Positions 37,417 through 48,429 of a stretch of DNA of 64,000 nt are shown here, piece after piece. How positions within the stretch are numbered: the first letter of the stretch is position 1; each line of letters starts with the position of its first letter. The DNA comes from Tetradesmus obliquus (taxonomy: Eukaryota; Chlorophyta; Chlorophyceae; Sphaeropleales; Scenedesmaceae): assembly GCA_030272155.1 (NCBI GenBank), contig CP126201.1, forward strand, positions 3,322,501 through 3,386,500, written 5' to 3'. The translations under genes were made by a program, and so were the position numbers. The notes below the pieces were generated by a model, which was not told where the DNA came from, made no database searches, and was given only the letters and a program-made list of their open reading frames with translations.

Positions 37417-40400
37417 AGTATCTGCAGTGTCTGCAAGGCTCTCCCTGAGTTGGTCAACACTCTGCCGGCCCCAGTCGCCTACAGTCTTGTCATCACTGTA
37501 TCCGCCAGTGCCGCTAGCAGTGCGTTCTGCAGAGCTGTCAGCAGCAGAGCCTTGCTCACCCTGGCTGCTGCTGGCACTGCCAATGTTGTCGTAGTTGGAG
37601 GCCTTGCCCTCAGCAGGAGGGTACTCAGGGAACTGGGCGTGGCCTGTCACGGCATCAGCAGCAGCACCGACCTTCTCCGCTGCTGTCTTGGCGGCATCCT
37701 GCAAGCAGCAGCACGGCAAGCAACGACATATGTGTCATTAAGCTTCGGCGTGTGCGGGGCAGAAAGTAGAGGGCGTACAACGAAGCAAGCACGCAAGTTT
37801 CTGTCGCTATATCTGCTGCATCCTGCAAGCAACATGACCGAACGCATGAGCAACAGGGAGAAACAAAAGGGGAAAAAGCATGAGCAACTTGTGCATGCAA
37901 TACATCACAGAAGTGCAATTTGGTATACCATTACGCTCTAAAGCAGCTTGTGGTGTTGCTGGCTGTTGCAGAATCGCTCCTGTCGGTGGACAGAATCAAG
38001 AGTCTGCAACAGCGGGCAACACCACAACATCGCTTCTGCTTATGCTGCTGCTGCATGCAGACGCAGCAGAGCAGCGCAGCAGATAACTATGTACAAGCAG
38101 CACATGCATCCCTGCCACACCCACAACTCCAGGCATACAACGAGCAGCTTTCAACAGCTCAACAGCAACGTTTCGCAACACCGAACGCAGCATGCACTCA
38201 CCGCAATGGCGCCTCCCGAGCCCTTGCCATGCTCCCCGCTCCCCTCGCCTGATGTACAACACTTTACAAAAGAAGCAGCATCAGCCGTATCCCAAACCTT
38301 CTGACGATGATGTAGCCACTTCATCTGATGTACATGACAAAATAACAACTTTCAAACAGGCTGTATGCTCACCGCGATGGCGCCTCCCAGCCCCTTGCCA
38401 TGCTCTCCGCTGCCCTCGCTCGAGGACTGCACACGCCCACCAGAGCTGCCCTGCTGCTCTGTGAGGCGCTGCTCACCCTGCCCGCTGCCGCTGCTGCTGC
38501 TGGCACTGCCGATGTTGTCGTAGTTGGAGGCCTTGCCCTCAGCAGGAGGGTACTCAGGGAACTGGGCGTGGCCTGTCACGGCATCAGCAGCAGCACCGAC
38601 CTTGCCTGCTGCTGTCTTGGCGGCATCCTGCAAGCAGAAGCAGGCAGCATGGCAGAACATGTGTGGCAGCGGCTTGTAAGTGTACACGTGTGACACTACA
38701 GTAACGCAGCAGGTGTGCAGATAGGGGCATTCAGTGGAGGGATGCTAAAGTTCTGATATCAATCTGTCCGTGGAGCATCCTGCAGGCTACAGGAAGTGCT
38801 TGCAGGTTGAAGAGCTGGCACTTCCGCTGTTGCCACACTCCCATGCTGAGCACCTAGAAACCGCTCCAGCAAACAGTTCAACCTAACTCATCCTACAGAA
38901 TGAAACAAATCCAGGCATGCACTCACCGAAATCTTGCCTCCCAGGCCCTTGCCGTGCTCATGGCTGCCGCTGCTGCTGCCCCCAGTGTCAGCCCTGCCGC
39001 TGCGCTCGTCGGCTGCAAACTGCACACGAGCGCCAATGCTGCCCTGCAGGTCATCCATATCATCCCTTGCGCGGCCCTGCTGCTGCTGCTGGCCCTTCAT
39101 CTGCTGCTTGGCATCACGGGAGGCGTGCTCGCTGCGCTCGGATGCGCGGTGCAGCTGCTCTTGCGCGGAATCCTGCAAGCGCAGAGCATAAACATAGAAT
39201 AGTTATATGAATTCAGAGAGTTTGGTTGGAAGCAGTGCAGGGCAACACAGCAGCGGGAGACATCCTCCCTGCGCTCAGATGCGCGGTGCAGCTGCTCCTG
39301 CGCGGAATCCTGCAAGAGGCACAGCACAACACATTTATATTTGTCTGTTTGCAGAGGATCTGGTAGAAAGCAGTGGGTCGTGCGGGGCAGCACCGCAGCG
39401 GGAGGCATCCTCCCCGCGAACAGATGCGCGGTGCAGCTGCTCCTGGGCAGAGTCCTGCAGGTGCAAAGCACAAACATAACAGTCGTTGTATAAATGCGAG
39501 CGTTTGACTGGAAGCAGTGGGCCCTGCAGTGCAACACAGCAGCGGGAGGTGTCCTCGCTGCGCTCAGATGCAAGGTGCAGCTGCCCCTGCGCAGAGTCCT
39601 GCAAGCGCAGAGCACAAACATCAGCATAGTTATATGACTGCAGAGAGTTCGGTTGAAAGCAGTGCGGGGTAAGACAGCAGCGGCAGGCGTCCTCGCTGCG
39701 CTCAGATGCGCGGTCCAGATGCTCCTGAGCAGAGTCCTGCAAGCACAGAGCACAAACATAAGAATAGTTACATGATTGCAGAGAGTTTGGTTGAAAGCAG
39801 TGCAGCGCAAGACAGCATCGGGAGGCGTCACTGCGCCCAGATGCGCGGTGCAGCTGCTCCTGGGCGGTCCTGCCGGCGCAGAGCGAGACAATGTTGTGTG
39901 TTGAGCACATGTATGATAGTTGAACAGCAGCAGTGCTTCAAGAAACGCCAGGCCTGTCCTATTCCCTGGCAGACATGTTGCCCCTCACACCCCATACAGC
40001 AGTGTGTGCAACCACACATCATCTGCTCGATTGTGTGTTGCACAGACACACATGGCAAGGGAGCAGCATCTTGTTTTGCTGTGTTTCCTCTGGCTATCAA
40101 CAAGCAAACCAGGTGCTGCACCCTTGCCTTGTGCACAACCCAACAGCTGGCCCCTGCTACACTTTGTGCACCACAGACACTTTCCCTACCCCTAGCAAGA
40201 CGCCACCAGCGCACCCCACGCCCCACACAGCCGTAGGCGCACGCACAGATCAACTGCCCAGTTGTGTGCTGAACAGTTGTGTGCTGAACAAGGCATTGGG
40301 ACAGCATCTGGCTCTGCTGCGATTGCTCTCACATCTGCATTCAATACCAGGTGCTGCACCCTCGCCTTGTCCTCGATCTCAAAAGCTGGCCCCTGCTACA

Positions 40401-43270
40401 CGCCATTCACCACAGCCACCCCTGCCACCCCTGCAGGTACAACTCCTCCGGTGTTTAGTGGTGGGCGCGTCCGCTAGCATCGAAGCAGCACTGCCCCCAC
40501 TGAACACCGCAGGACTTGTTCTCAAAGCAAGCAGCAATCCACAGACTAACAACAATATACATTGCAGCCTCACCTGTGCCGCCTTGGCGCAGTGCTTGAT
40601 GGCGCCAGCTAAGTCAGCGGCAGCAGCAGCGCCCTCCAGCCGTTCACAACAACTAGCGAGGCCAAACAACAAACACAGCAGCATTCGCACACGTCTGCCG
40701 CGCTGCGTCATGCCTTCATCCCTTGTGTTCCCTGCTGTGGCATCCTGGCACGCTGCTTAAAGGTATAATCAGACCGGTCAGCAGCAGCAGCTTCGCGATG
40801 CACTTCCTTTCAGATCACCAGCCAAGCCAGCTGCTGCGCCCTTCCCTTGTGCACAACCCCTTTGGCCAACCCCTGCGACACACTGATTACCACACCTACC
40901 CCTACAGGTACAACTCCTCTAATGTTTAGTGGTGGGAGCCTCAGCCAAACGTGCTGACATTCCTTCCACGAAACACAGCAGGAGCCGACCTAAAAGCCAA
41001 CAGCAACCCACAGATAAACAGCAACATACATTGCAGCCTTACCTCTGCCTGCTTGGTGCGGGCCCTGATGTCGCCAGCCAAATCAGCAGCGCACCTTGCT
41101 AGAAACACAAGCCCCTCCCACCCCCGCACCTATGTTGCAAACCCCTGCTCCAAACAGCAGTACCAGCACGCACACAATGGTGTAACTCCACACTTCAAAG
41201 ATACACGCTGCATCAGTGCATCATCTGGTGGAGAGCCGCGATTGGCAACCGCCGTGCACGTGCCAGGCACTGCGCACTGCACCACTGCCTTATGCATGTA
41301 CTCCACATGCTTTCTCCCCACGTATCACTGCAAGCGCTTACCTTTGCCTCCTTGGCACGGTGCTTGATGTCGCCCGCCAGGTCAGCAGCAGCATCACGGG
41401 CCCCTTCCAGCCGCTCCCCCACAGCGTCACGCGCACCCACCAGCTCCTCAGCCACCTGCTCCGGCTCGGCGCCCTGTAAAGGAGGCGCAAAGAGCAGAGC
41501 AGCAGGCAGAGTAGGTTGTTTAATCATCACTGTGCTTTGGCGCAGGGAGCAACAGCATGCAAGCCGCAGCGTGGATGGTGGGTTGCACTATCGGTCCGTC
41601 ACAGCATCACGCGCGCCCACCAGCTCCTCAACCACCTGCTCCGCCTCGGCGCCCTGCAGAACAGAGCATGCATTGCATTGCAGTTGAAAGTGACGTTGGT
41701 GGCGCGTGTGGTTGTGCAGCCATGAATGTGGCCACAGCACCACGTGCACGACCAGCCCCTCAGCCACCTGCTCCGGCTCAGAATCCTGCAGCATGAAAGC
41801 ACAAGCACAAACGACAACATCATACATGAGTTGCATGACTTGGGGACGGCTTGCCTTCTGGTGGAACATCCTGCATTAGCAGCATCCCACAGCAGCACCT
41901 CCTCAGCCACCTGCTCCGGCTCAGCACCCTGTGCCCTAGATTGTATGGGGTAAAACATCACCACAAGAGACAGCATATCCTCTGCCGTATGCTGGCAGGT
42001 TGTGTAAGAGCAGCGCCTTTATGCGTAAGGCGTCAGGAGCGGTGGTGCTGCTGTTGTTGCAGCTGCCACAGTGGCTGTGGCTCGGTGGATGCAAGCAGTT
42101 GAGGCAGAGGTATCTGCAGTTGGCGCTTGCTGCTGCTGCTGCTGCCAGAAGCAACACATGATAGCACTACTACAGGTGGAACAGCGGCGCTAGCCTGATC
42201 GCACTCTGTTGCGCCAACAAGGCCGGCCATCTGTCCAGAACAGTCAAAAGTAACACAATATTCAGGTCAAAGTAACACACCTGGTCGTAGACCTCTGCCT
42301 GGCCCTCGTCTCCTGCAAGGGCATCAGCGATCCTCCTGCCGGCACCGCCGCCCAGGGCAGCGCCTGCAGCAGCACCGACGGGGCCACCCACGGCGCCCAG
42401 AATGGTGCCTGCAGGCCACAGGGGCAGCAACAGCAGCAGCAGAGATCAGCATTGGTGTTGTGTTGAACTGAAGCAATCCAGTGGCAACTCTGGTCAAACA
42501 AGCAGCACCCACAGGGCCACCCACGGCGCCCAGAATGGTGCCTGCAGGACACAGGGGCAGCAACAGCAGCAGCAGAAATTAGCAGTGGTGTTGTGTTGAA
42601 TTGCTGAAGCAATCCAATGGCAGTTCAGATGAAACAAGCAGCACCCACAGGGCCACCCACGGCTCCCAGGATGGTGCCTGCAGCACACAGAGGAGCAGCA
42701 GAAGCAGCAGCAACAGCAGCAGCAATATGTATTGCTCAACGAGCGTGCTCAGTCTTATGGTGAGTAAGCAGCAGTCCTCCGGCAGGTCAGCAGTGCGATG
42801 TCAACATGCAGCACCCACAGGGCCACCCACAGCACCCAGGATGGTGCCTGCAGGACACAGCAGCAGCAGCAGCAGCAGCAGCAGTGTTATACCAAACTGC
42901 TTCATGAGATAACGTAGCAAGTCCTGTGGCAGGTGAACAGCAAAGGTAAACAGGCAGCACTCATAGGAACACCAACAAAACACAGAATAGTGCTTGCAGC
43001 ACAGCAGCAGCAGCAGCAGCAGCAGGGGGAGTAGCGGCGGCAGTAGCAGCAGCAGAAGCAGTGTTGCACTGAACTGATCTAGAAGCCCTGCACAAACTGG
43101 TGTGCAACACAAACCAGTCCTGTCCCAGGTGAGGAGTTGACAGTTGCAACCGACTCTCCTGCGATGGGACTGCTTTTTGTTGCAAGAAACAACCAGGGCA
43201 TTGCAGGTGAACTGAATGCATGTAGCTGATGTCGATCAAAGTTGCATAGACCGGGGAAAGCGCTGTGCAC

Positions 43271-43304
<34 letters not shown>

Positions 43305-46300
43305 GGCTGCTGCCAGCACAACAGACTGAGCCTGCAATGGCCAGCAGCTTGTCTCTGCCATAAGTATCATGTTATATGAGATTTTCAACACTGCTTGTTT
43401 GCTCACTTGTCAGGACACTGTTGGCTAGTGGTTGGATAGGTGGCTGACGTAAAAGGCTGGCATAACAAGCCACCGATTACTCCTATCACCCATGCAACCG
43501 CTGTTCTGCAACAGGCAGGGGCGTCACCAAATTTCTGCATGTGTGGGTTGTGCCATGCGTACTGCCATGCGCGTGGCACGCCTACGACAGCAGAAGTATT
43601 TGCCAAGCCTGCACCTCTGCCCAATCTACTCCCTGCCGGCACCAGCACGCCCCCCCCCCCCCCCCCCCCGCACACACCAACCACCAGGCACAATACACCG
43701 CAACTTTGGAACATAAAACTTCATGTCAGCCATTCCTGCGGCAGCACATATCTCACCTGCAGCACTGCCGATGGCTGTTGCTGCTGTGCGTGCAACCGGG
43801 TGTGAACGCGTGCTGCTGCCGCCACTCTCCTCCCCTCCCATCTGCATGTCTGACTCATCACGGCCCTTTCCAGACCCTGAACCCTGCTGCCCCATAGAGC
43901 GGGGTTCACCAGAGGACTGGGACCCAGATTTGGAGCCGGAGCCGGAGGAAGGTACCTGGGTCGAACCCTGGGTCTCGCGCTCGGTATACTTTTTGCTCTC
44001 TGCGGGGTCCAGTGCGGGGTTGGTGTCAGAGGAGGGCACCTCCCAGCCTGCCGACACCTCCTGGGAGCCGCCTGGGACCTGCCCGGTCTGCAGCAGCAGA
44101 AGCAGCAGCAGCAGCAGCAGCAGCGACAGCGGCAGCAGCAGCAGCAGCAGCAGCACGGGTCGGCGCGAGTCAGCAGCAGCACTGAAGAGTTGTAGTGGCA
44201 GCGTTTTGTTACTCATAATGGCAGAAGAGCGGAAGGCGCCACTTGGCGAGTCACTGGTTGAAGCATTACCCTGCTGGCCATGGAGCTGGCTGCACAGATG
44301 TCCAGGATATCATGCGCAACAAGGGTTCTCTGCCGAAAAAGGGACACACCAGGTGATGCACTGGACAATCCCCGCCAAAGGGCAAACTCAACGCCACGCT
44401 ACTGGCCTACCGCATACCTGGACAGAAGAGCAGGAGCCGCCACTTGAGCATGAGCCACCCTGCTGATCAAAGCTAGCACGGACGCACGCAAGGAAGTTCG
44501 CGAACTTCGACACATTGCGGCACGTCACTCACCAGGGCAGAGGAGTGGGCGCCGCCGCTTTGGGAACCACTTGAGGATGAGCCACCCTGCTGGCCGGCCT
44601 GCTGAGCAGCCCAGGCATCCTCAGAGGCCCTGCCGCCGCTGCTGCTGCTGCTGCTGCCGGAGGTGCTGCTTGGGGTGCCTTTGGAAGCACGGGTGCCAGA
44701 CTCAGGGGCAGAGGCAAAGCCTGCAGAAGAAGCAAGGGGATGTGTGGTGCAGTGCAAAGCAGAGCAGTCAGCATGAAGAGTGTGAGTACTGCTGATAGAG
44801 GTGCTGTTGAACAGTGCTCAGCCGCAATGCACGAAAGCTAGTCATTGCAGCGGATAGCGCCTATGGCGCGAAGTGTGTGAGGCAAGAAATGAGTGGTGCG
44901 TATTCATGCAACAGCCAGCGCCCAATGTCAAAGTTGATGAGAGGGTTGCAGCTCTTCATGCAGCGGTTGATGTAGCATCAACGCGACAGAAGAGTCGCAA
45001 CACAATGCGTACACCACATACGAAGGCAGAGAAGCGGCCAGGAGCTCAACACAAGAAAGCAGCAGGTAGATATTGAACCGCTTGTAACATACAAGTAAAG
45101 ATCACAGCTTTAACAATGCCCTAAGCAGCATCTGGTGCTGCAGAAGCAGCACAGCTGCCGCCGGAGCTGATACACGACTTGCGCCCATGCGAGAGCAGCT
45201 GGTATGCGCCCCCGGCAGCAGCAGCAGCAGCACCAAGCACGGACACAACCAAGACACCTCCTCTGTCACATCAAGCTACGGCTAGCAGGCAAGCCTCAAC
45301 ACCACCACCAACAACAACAGCAACAAATTCCCCACATCTGGCTATCCTTGATTATGTGGCCGGGCTCTGCAGCGCATACGTTGTGCAACCCTGCTACGTC
45401 ATCATTGACAGCCACACACATACTGCAGCACATAGCACATATATCAGTGATACAAACTGCAGCCGCAAGCTGTTGCAACAAGACAGGCAGCAAACAGTTA
45501 CTCCCACCTGTAATCAGCAGGTGTGCATGTCATATCAAAGCTGCTTGCATCGGGTAGACCTCTCACCACACCCCAATGTTGCACTGGTGCAACCCTTGAC
45601 ATGTACTGTGTCTGGTGCACACGGTGTGCATTATGGTTGACACCACAGCACAGCCACTGCATTACACAGGCACTGGCCGCACTCCATCATATAACCAACA
45701 GCCGGTTTTGCTGGAGCAACATCCACCAACCAAGCAAGCAGCAAATGCACACACATGAACAGCAGGCAGGACACACCAACACTCTAGACATCCAAGTGGC
45801 CCTGGCTGGTGGCGTCAGTGCTGGCAGGAAGACCACCAGGAGCCGCTGCCAGCAGCCAGGACCACTTAGTTGCTCACAAAGCACCAGAATTCAAGCCGCA
45901 AGACACACATCACACAGTCCAAACCAGCACACCCACCCACACAGCCCGTCACCTGCATTGTTGCTTCATTGGTGGGCAGACCTTTGCCTTGGAAAGTGCA
46001 CCACGCAGCCTAGCACACAAAGCAACATGCAACAACCAGATGCACAGCACCAGGCCTGCAGCAGCACACCCAACGCACTGGACAGTCAAGTGGCCCTGGC
46101 CGCTGGCATTGGCGCTGGCCGGCAAAGGACGACTACAATGCCAGCACCCAGGGACACTCGGTTGCTCACAAGGCAGCAGCAAACGCGCCGCAACCCACAC
46201 ATCACACAGCCACAACCAGCACCCCCCCCCCCTCCCACACACACACAGCCCCTCACCTGCATTGCTGCTTCACTGATGTGCCGAGCTGTGCTTGAAGCGG

Positions 46301-47739
46301 ACGAGGCAGCTAGCAGACAAACACCACATCCAACAACCAGATGCACCAGGCCTGCAGGAGCACACCCCCAGCACACTCGACAGTCAAGTGGCCCTGGCCG
46401 TTGGCGTCACTGCTGACGGGAATTATATCAGCGGATTCCACCAGCGGCCAGGACCACGTAGTTGCCCACACAGCAGCAGCATGCAAGCCGCAACCTACAC
46501 ATCACACAGCCACAACGAACACACCCACCCACACAGCCCCTCACCTGCATTGCTGCTTCACTGATGTGCCGAGCAGTGCCTGGGAAGCAGACGAGGCAGC
46601 TAGCACAAAAGCGACATCAAACAGCAGATGCACAGCACCAGGCCTGCAGCAGCACATCCAGTGCCCGCAACATCCGAGTGGCCCTGGCCGCTGGTGTCAG
46701 TGCTGGTGGGGACGGACACGCGCACTTCCACCAGCGGCCAGGACCAGTTGATTGCTCACATTGCAGCAGCAGCACCGAATGCACAGCACCCAAAGCACAC
46801 AGCCACAGCTACATACCCACACACACAGCCCCTCACCTGCATTGTGGCTTCACTGGTGGCTCAAGCAGTGCCTTGGAGACGGACCAGGCAGCTAGCACAC
46901 ACAGCAACAAGCAACCAGATAGCCAGCAAGAGGCACAGCCCAAAGCGTGCAGCAGCACACTCAATACCTTAACAGCCAGGGGAGCCTTGCAATACACACT
47001 GCTGTCGGTGCGACACCAGCTCACAGAAAAGCCAGCAGACAGGACTACTAGGTGGCTCGCACAGCAGCAGCAATCCACCGCGACGCACAACGTACACAGC
47101 ATGTGACGTCAAAACACGTGCAGGCACACGTTCAGATAGCTTCCTGATTGCTGATTTGAAACTTTAGTCAGACCAGTCAGCCAGGAAGCTCTGTGAACTG
47201 TGCATCTACACAGCTGGGGCCAGGCAGCGGCCAGTGTCAGTGTGTCATACACAGAGCAGCAGCAATGCGCAGCTTCCCACCAGTCCCGCAGCATTTACCA
47301 ACACAAACACAGCCCCCCACCTGCATCGTCACTTGCACTCAAGGGCCGTGCAGTGCCAGGGGAGCGGCCCAACGCCGCAAGACACATAAGGCGCACATGC
47401 ATCTTCAAACTTGCACAACCACAGCTCTCACCTGCATCGCCGCTTGCGCTGAGGGGCCAGCCAGTGCGAGGGGAGCGGCCCAACGCCATTGCGACACATA
47501 CAGAGCAGCAGCAGATGCGCGATAACACTCCACACCCGCAGCAACAACGAAATAATCCCCGAATAAAACAAAATCACAATCCTGCTCGCACCTGCATCGT
47601 CGCTTGCGCTGAGGGGCCGTGCAGTGCCCTGGGAACGTCCCAGGCCGCTGCCGCCAGTGCCTGACTCAGGGACCAGTCCAAGGTCCTTATCGGGCTCCCC
47701 AGGGACAGCAGACACAGGCCGCAGGCGGCGGCGGTTGCC
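35971..47739 (-). CDS. Large LEA-like protein with glycine-zipper segment (LEA-2)
   Basis: Exons on the minus strand: 47739-47592, 44720-44533, 44087-43757, 42408-42281, 41473-41342, 39172-38927, 38627-38373 and 37698-35971. All phases close, giving 1051 residues; the first exon and start are not resolved (an in-frame ATG at 47769 is possible). The protein is hydrophilic, Ala/Gly/Ser/Gln-rich and largely disordered. Notable parts: the GWEVPSSDTNP and SKKYTERETQGS block shared with LEA-1; a glycine-zipper-like stretch (GTILGAVGGPVGAAAGAALG); amphipathic charged helices (VAEELVGARDAVGERLEGAR, SAQEQLHRASERSEHASRDA, and DAAKTAAEKVGAAADAV twice) typical of LEA group 3/4-type helices; and the shared ending KAFEGA. 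LEA-like by composition, not by a proven domain match. Introns total about 8.6 kb and most carry exon echoes. Confidence 0.68.
37800..37828 (-). repeat. Acceptor-type exon echo (LEA-2 last exon)
   Basis: Short copy of the start of exon 37698 (TTGCAG then GATGCAGCAGATA), about 125 bp upstream on the coding strand, quickly diverging. Confidence 0.5.
38200..38252 (-). repeat. Donor-type exon echo (LEA-2)
   Basis: Copy of the end of exon 38627-38373 (GSGEHGKG then GGAIA) with a GTGAGT donor. Confidence 0.75.
39309..39869 (-). repeat. Five acceptor-type exon echoes at about 140 bp (LEA-2)
   Basis: The real exon starts at 39172 with GATTCCGCGCAAGAGCAGC. Copies of its first about 60 nt start at 39309, 39454, 39598, 39736 and 39869 (spacing 137, 145, 144, 138 and 133 bp). 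Each has GCAG in front and codes a variant of DSAQEQLHRASERSEDASR, then diverges. Only the 39172 copy runs on into KQQMKG and its donor. The outermost copy has lost bases and shifts frame. Confidence 0.9.
40430..41097 (-). repeat. Two donor-type exon echoes with intron flank (LEA-2)
   Basis: The end of exon 41473-41342 (AADLAGDIKHRAKEAK) is copied with donors after 41043 (DIRARTKQAE) and 40574 (AIKHCAKAAQ). The adjoining about 150 bp of intron also match each other at about 470-bp spacing, so the duplicated unit spans exon end, donor and intron. Confidence 0.8.
41653..41928 (-). repeat. Three acceptor-type exon echoes (LEA-2)
   Basis: Copies of the start of exon 41473 (GAEPEQVAEELVGARD) begin at 41653, 41785 and 41928 behind CTGCAG or CACAG. 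The 41653 copy soon meets an in-frame stop; the others diverge. Confidence 0.85.
42541..42998 (-). repeat. Four acceptor-type exon echoes (LEA-2 glycine zipper)
   Basis: The 5' end of exon 42408 (GTILGAVGGPVGAA) recurs from 42541, 42677 and 42847, and in a worn form from about 42995, each behind a (CTG)n or CAG acceptor. In the three clear copies the match stops at the same codon region, just before the full exon would continue. Confidence 0.85.
44235..44466 (-). repeat. Two donor-type exon echoes (LEA-2)
   Basis: Shortened copies of the QQGGSSSSGSQSGG end of exon 44720-44533, one at about 44466-44419 with a GTATGC donor and a worn one near 44275-44235. Confidence 0.55.
45790..46880 (-). repeat. 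Minisatellite of about 290 bp built on old exon echoes (LEA-2 intron 1)
   Basis: Units recur at about 45793, 46085, 46382 and 46672 on the plus strand (period 290-297 bp). On the coding strand each unit ends in a GCACTGC to ATGCAG string followed by a GTGA donor, at about 45951, 46256, 46546 and 46838. These are worn copies of the end of exon 47739-47592. Confidence 0.75.
47319..47491 (-). repeat. Two fresh donor-type exon echoes (LEA-2 exon 47739-47592)
   Basis: Copies of LGRSQGTARPLSASDDAG with donors near 47429 and 47320; few differences from the original. Confidence 0.85.
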
Positions 47740-48429
47740 CTGCAGGAGGGAAGGGGCAGTGGTGTACATGCAGAAGCGTGCGGGAGTCGCTGTGTTGTCT
47801 GCTCACAGGATTATTCAAGAAGGTGACATCCCAGCTGGGGAAGTGCATGCATGCAGGGTGCAGTGCGGATGCGTATGCTGATCAGATACTATGCGCATTG
47901 TTGCAAAAACAAGCAAATTGTTTCCAGTGCGCCTTGCCTGCTGCTGAGGGCGAATGCATTCGCGCTCATTGCTGGTGCATCTGCAGTACGCGCATGCATG
48001 CAGCTCGCACCTGCAGCAAGGAAGAGCTGCTGACTGCCGGCCTTGCAGCCCTGCCCTGCCTGCTGGCAAGGCAACGAGAGGTAGGAGTCTTTGATAGGGA
48101 CAGCATGATCCTTGTTGCACTTGCAAGTGCTGTGCTGCTGTTGCTGATCTGGCAAGTAGATGCAGCAGTATAAGGTCCTGGTGATCTGGTAGCTCTCTAT
48201 ACAGCAAAGCGATTGAAGATGCCAGTGAACGATATCAAAAGCGAGAATTCTGCTGCTCTCGGCGAAGATGAGATGGTTATCCGGTTGGATGCTTGCATGA
48301 GCCATGACCAGTCAAACCTTGGCAAGCATCGTTGGGGTTCTGCGTGACCTTGTGACCCGCCTGGCGCGCAGAAGCAATTGATACCCTACCTGTGTCCATG
48401 ATCAGCCACTGTAGCAATAACCTGGCATC
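47740..48429. promoter_or_regulatory. Divergent intergenic region, LEA-2 / Prx-Trx
   Basis: The LEA-2 gene reads left and the peroxiredoxin gene reads right from this segment, which should hold the promoters of both, plus an unseen 5' exon of LEA-2. No core element is recognised with confidence. Confidence 0.4.
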
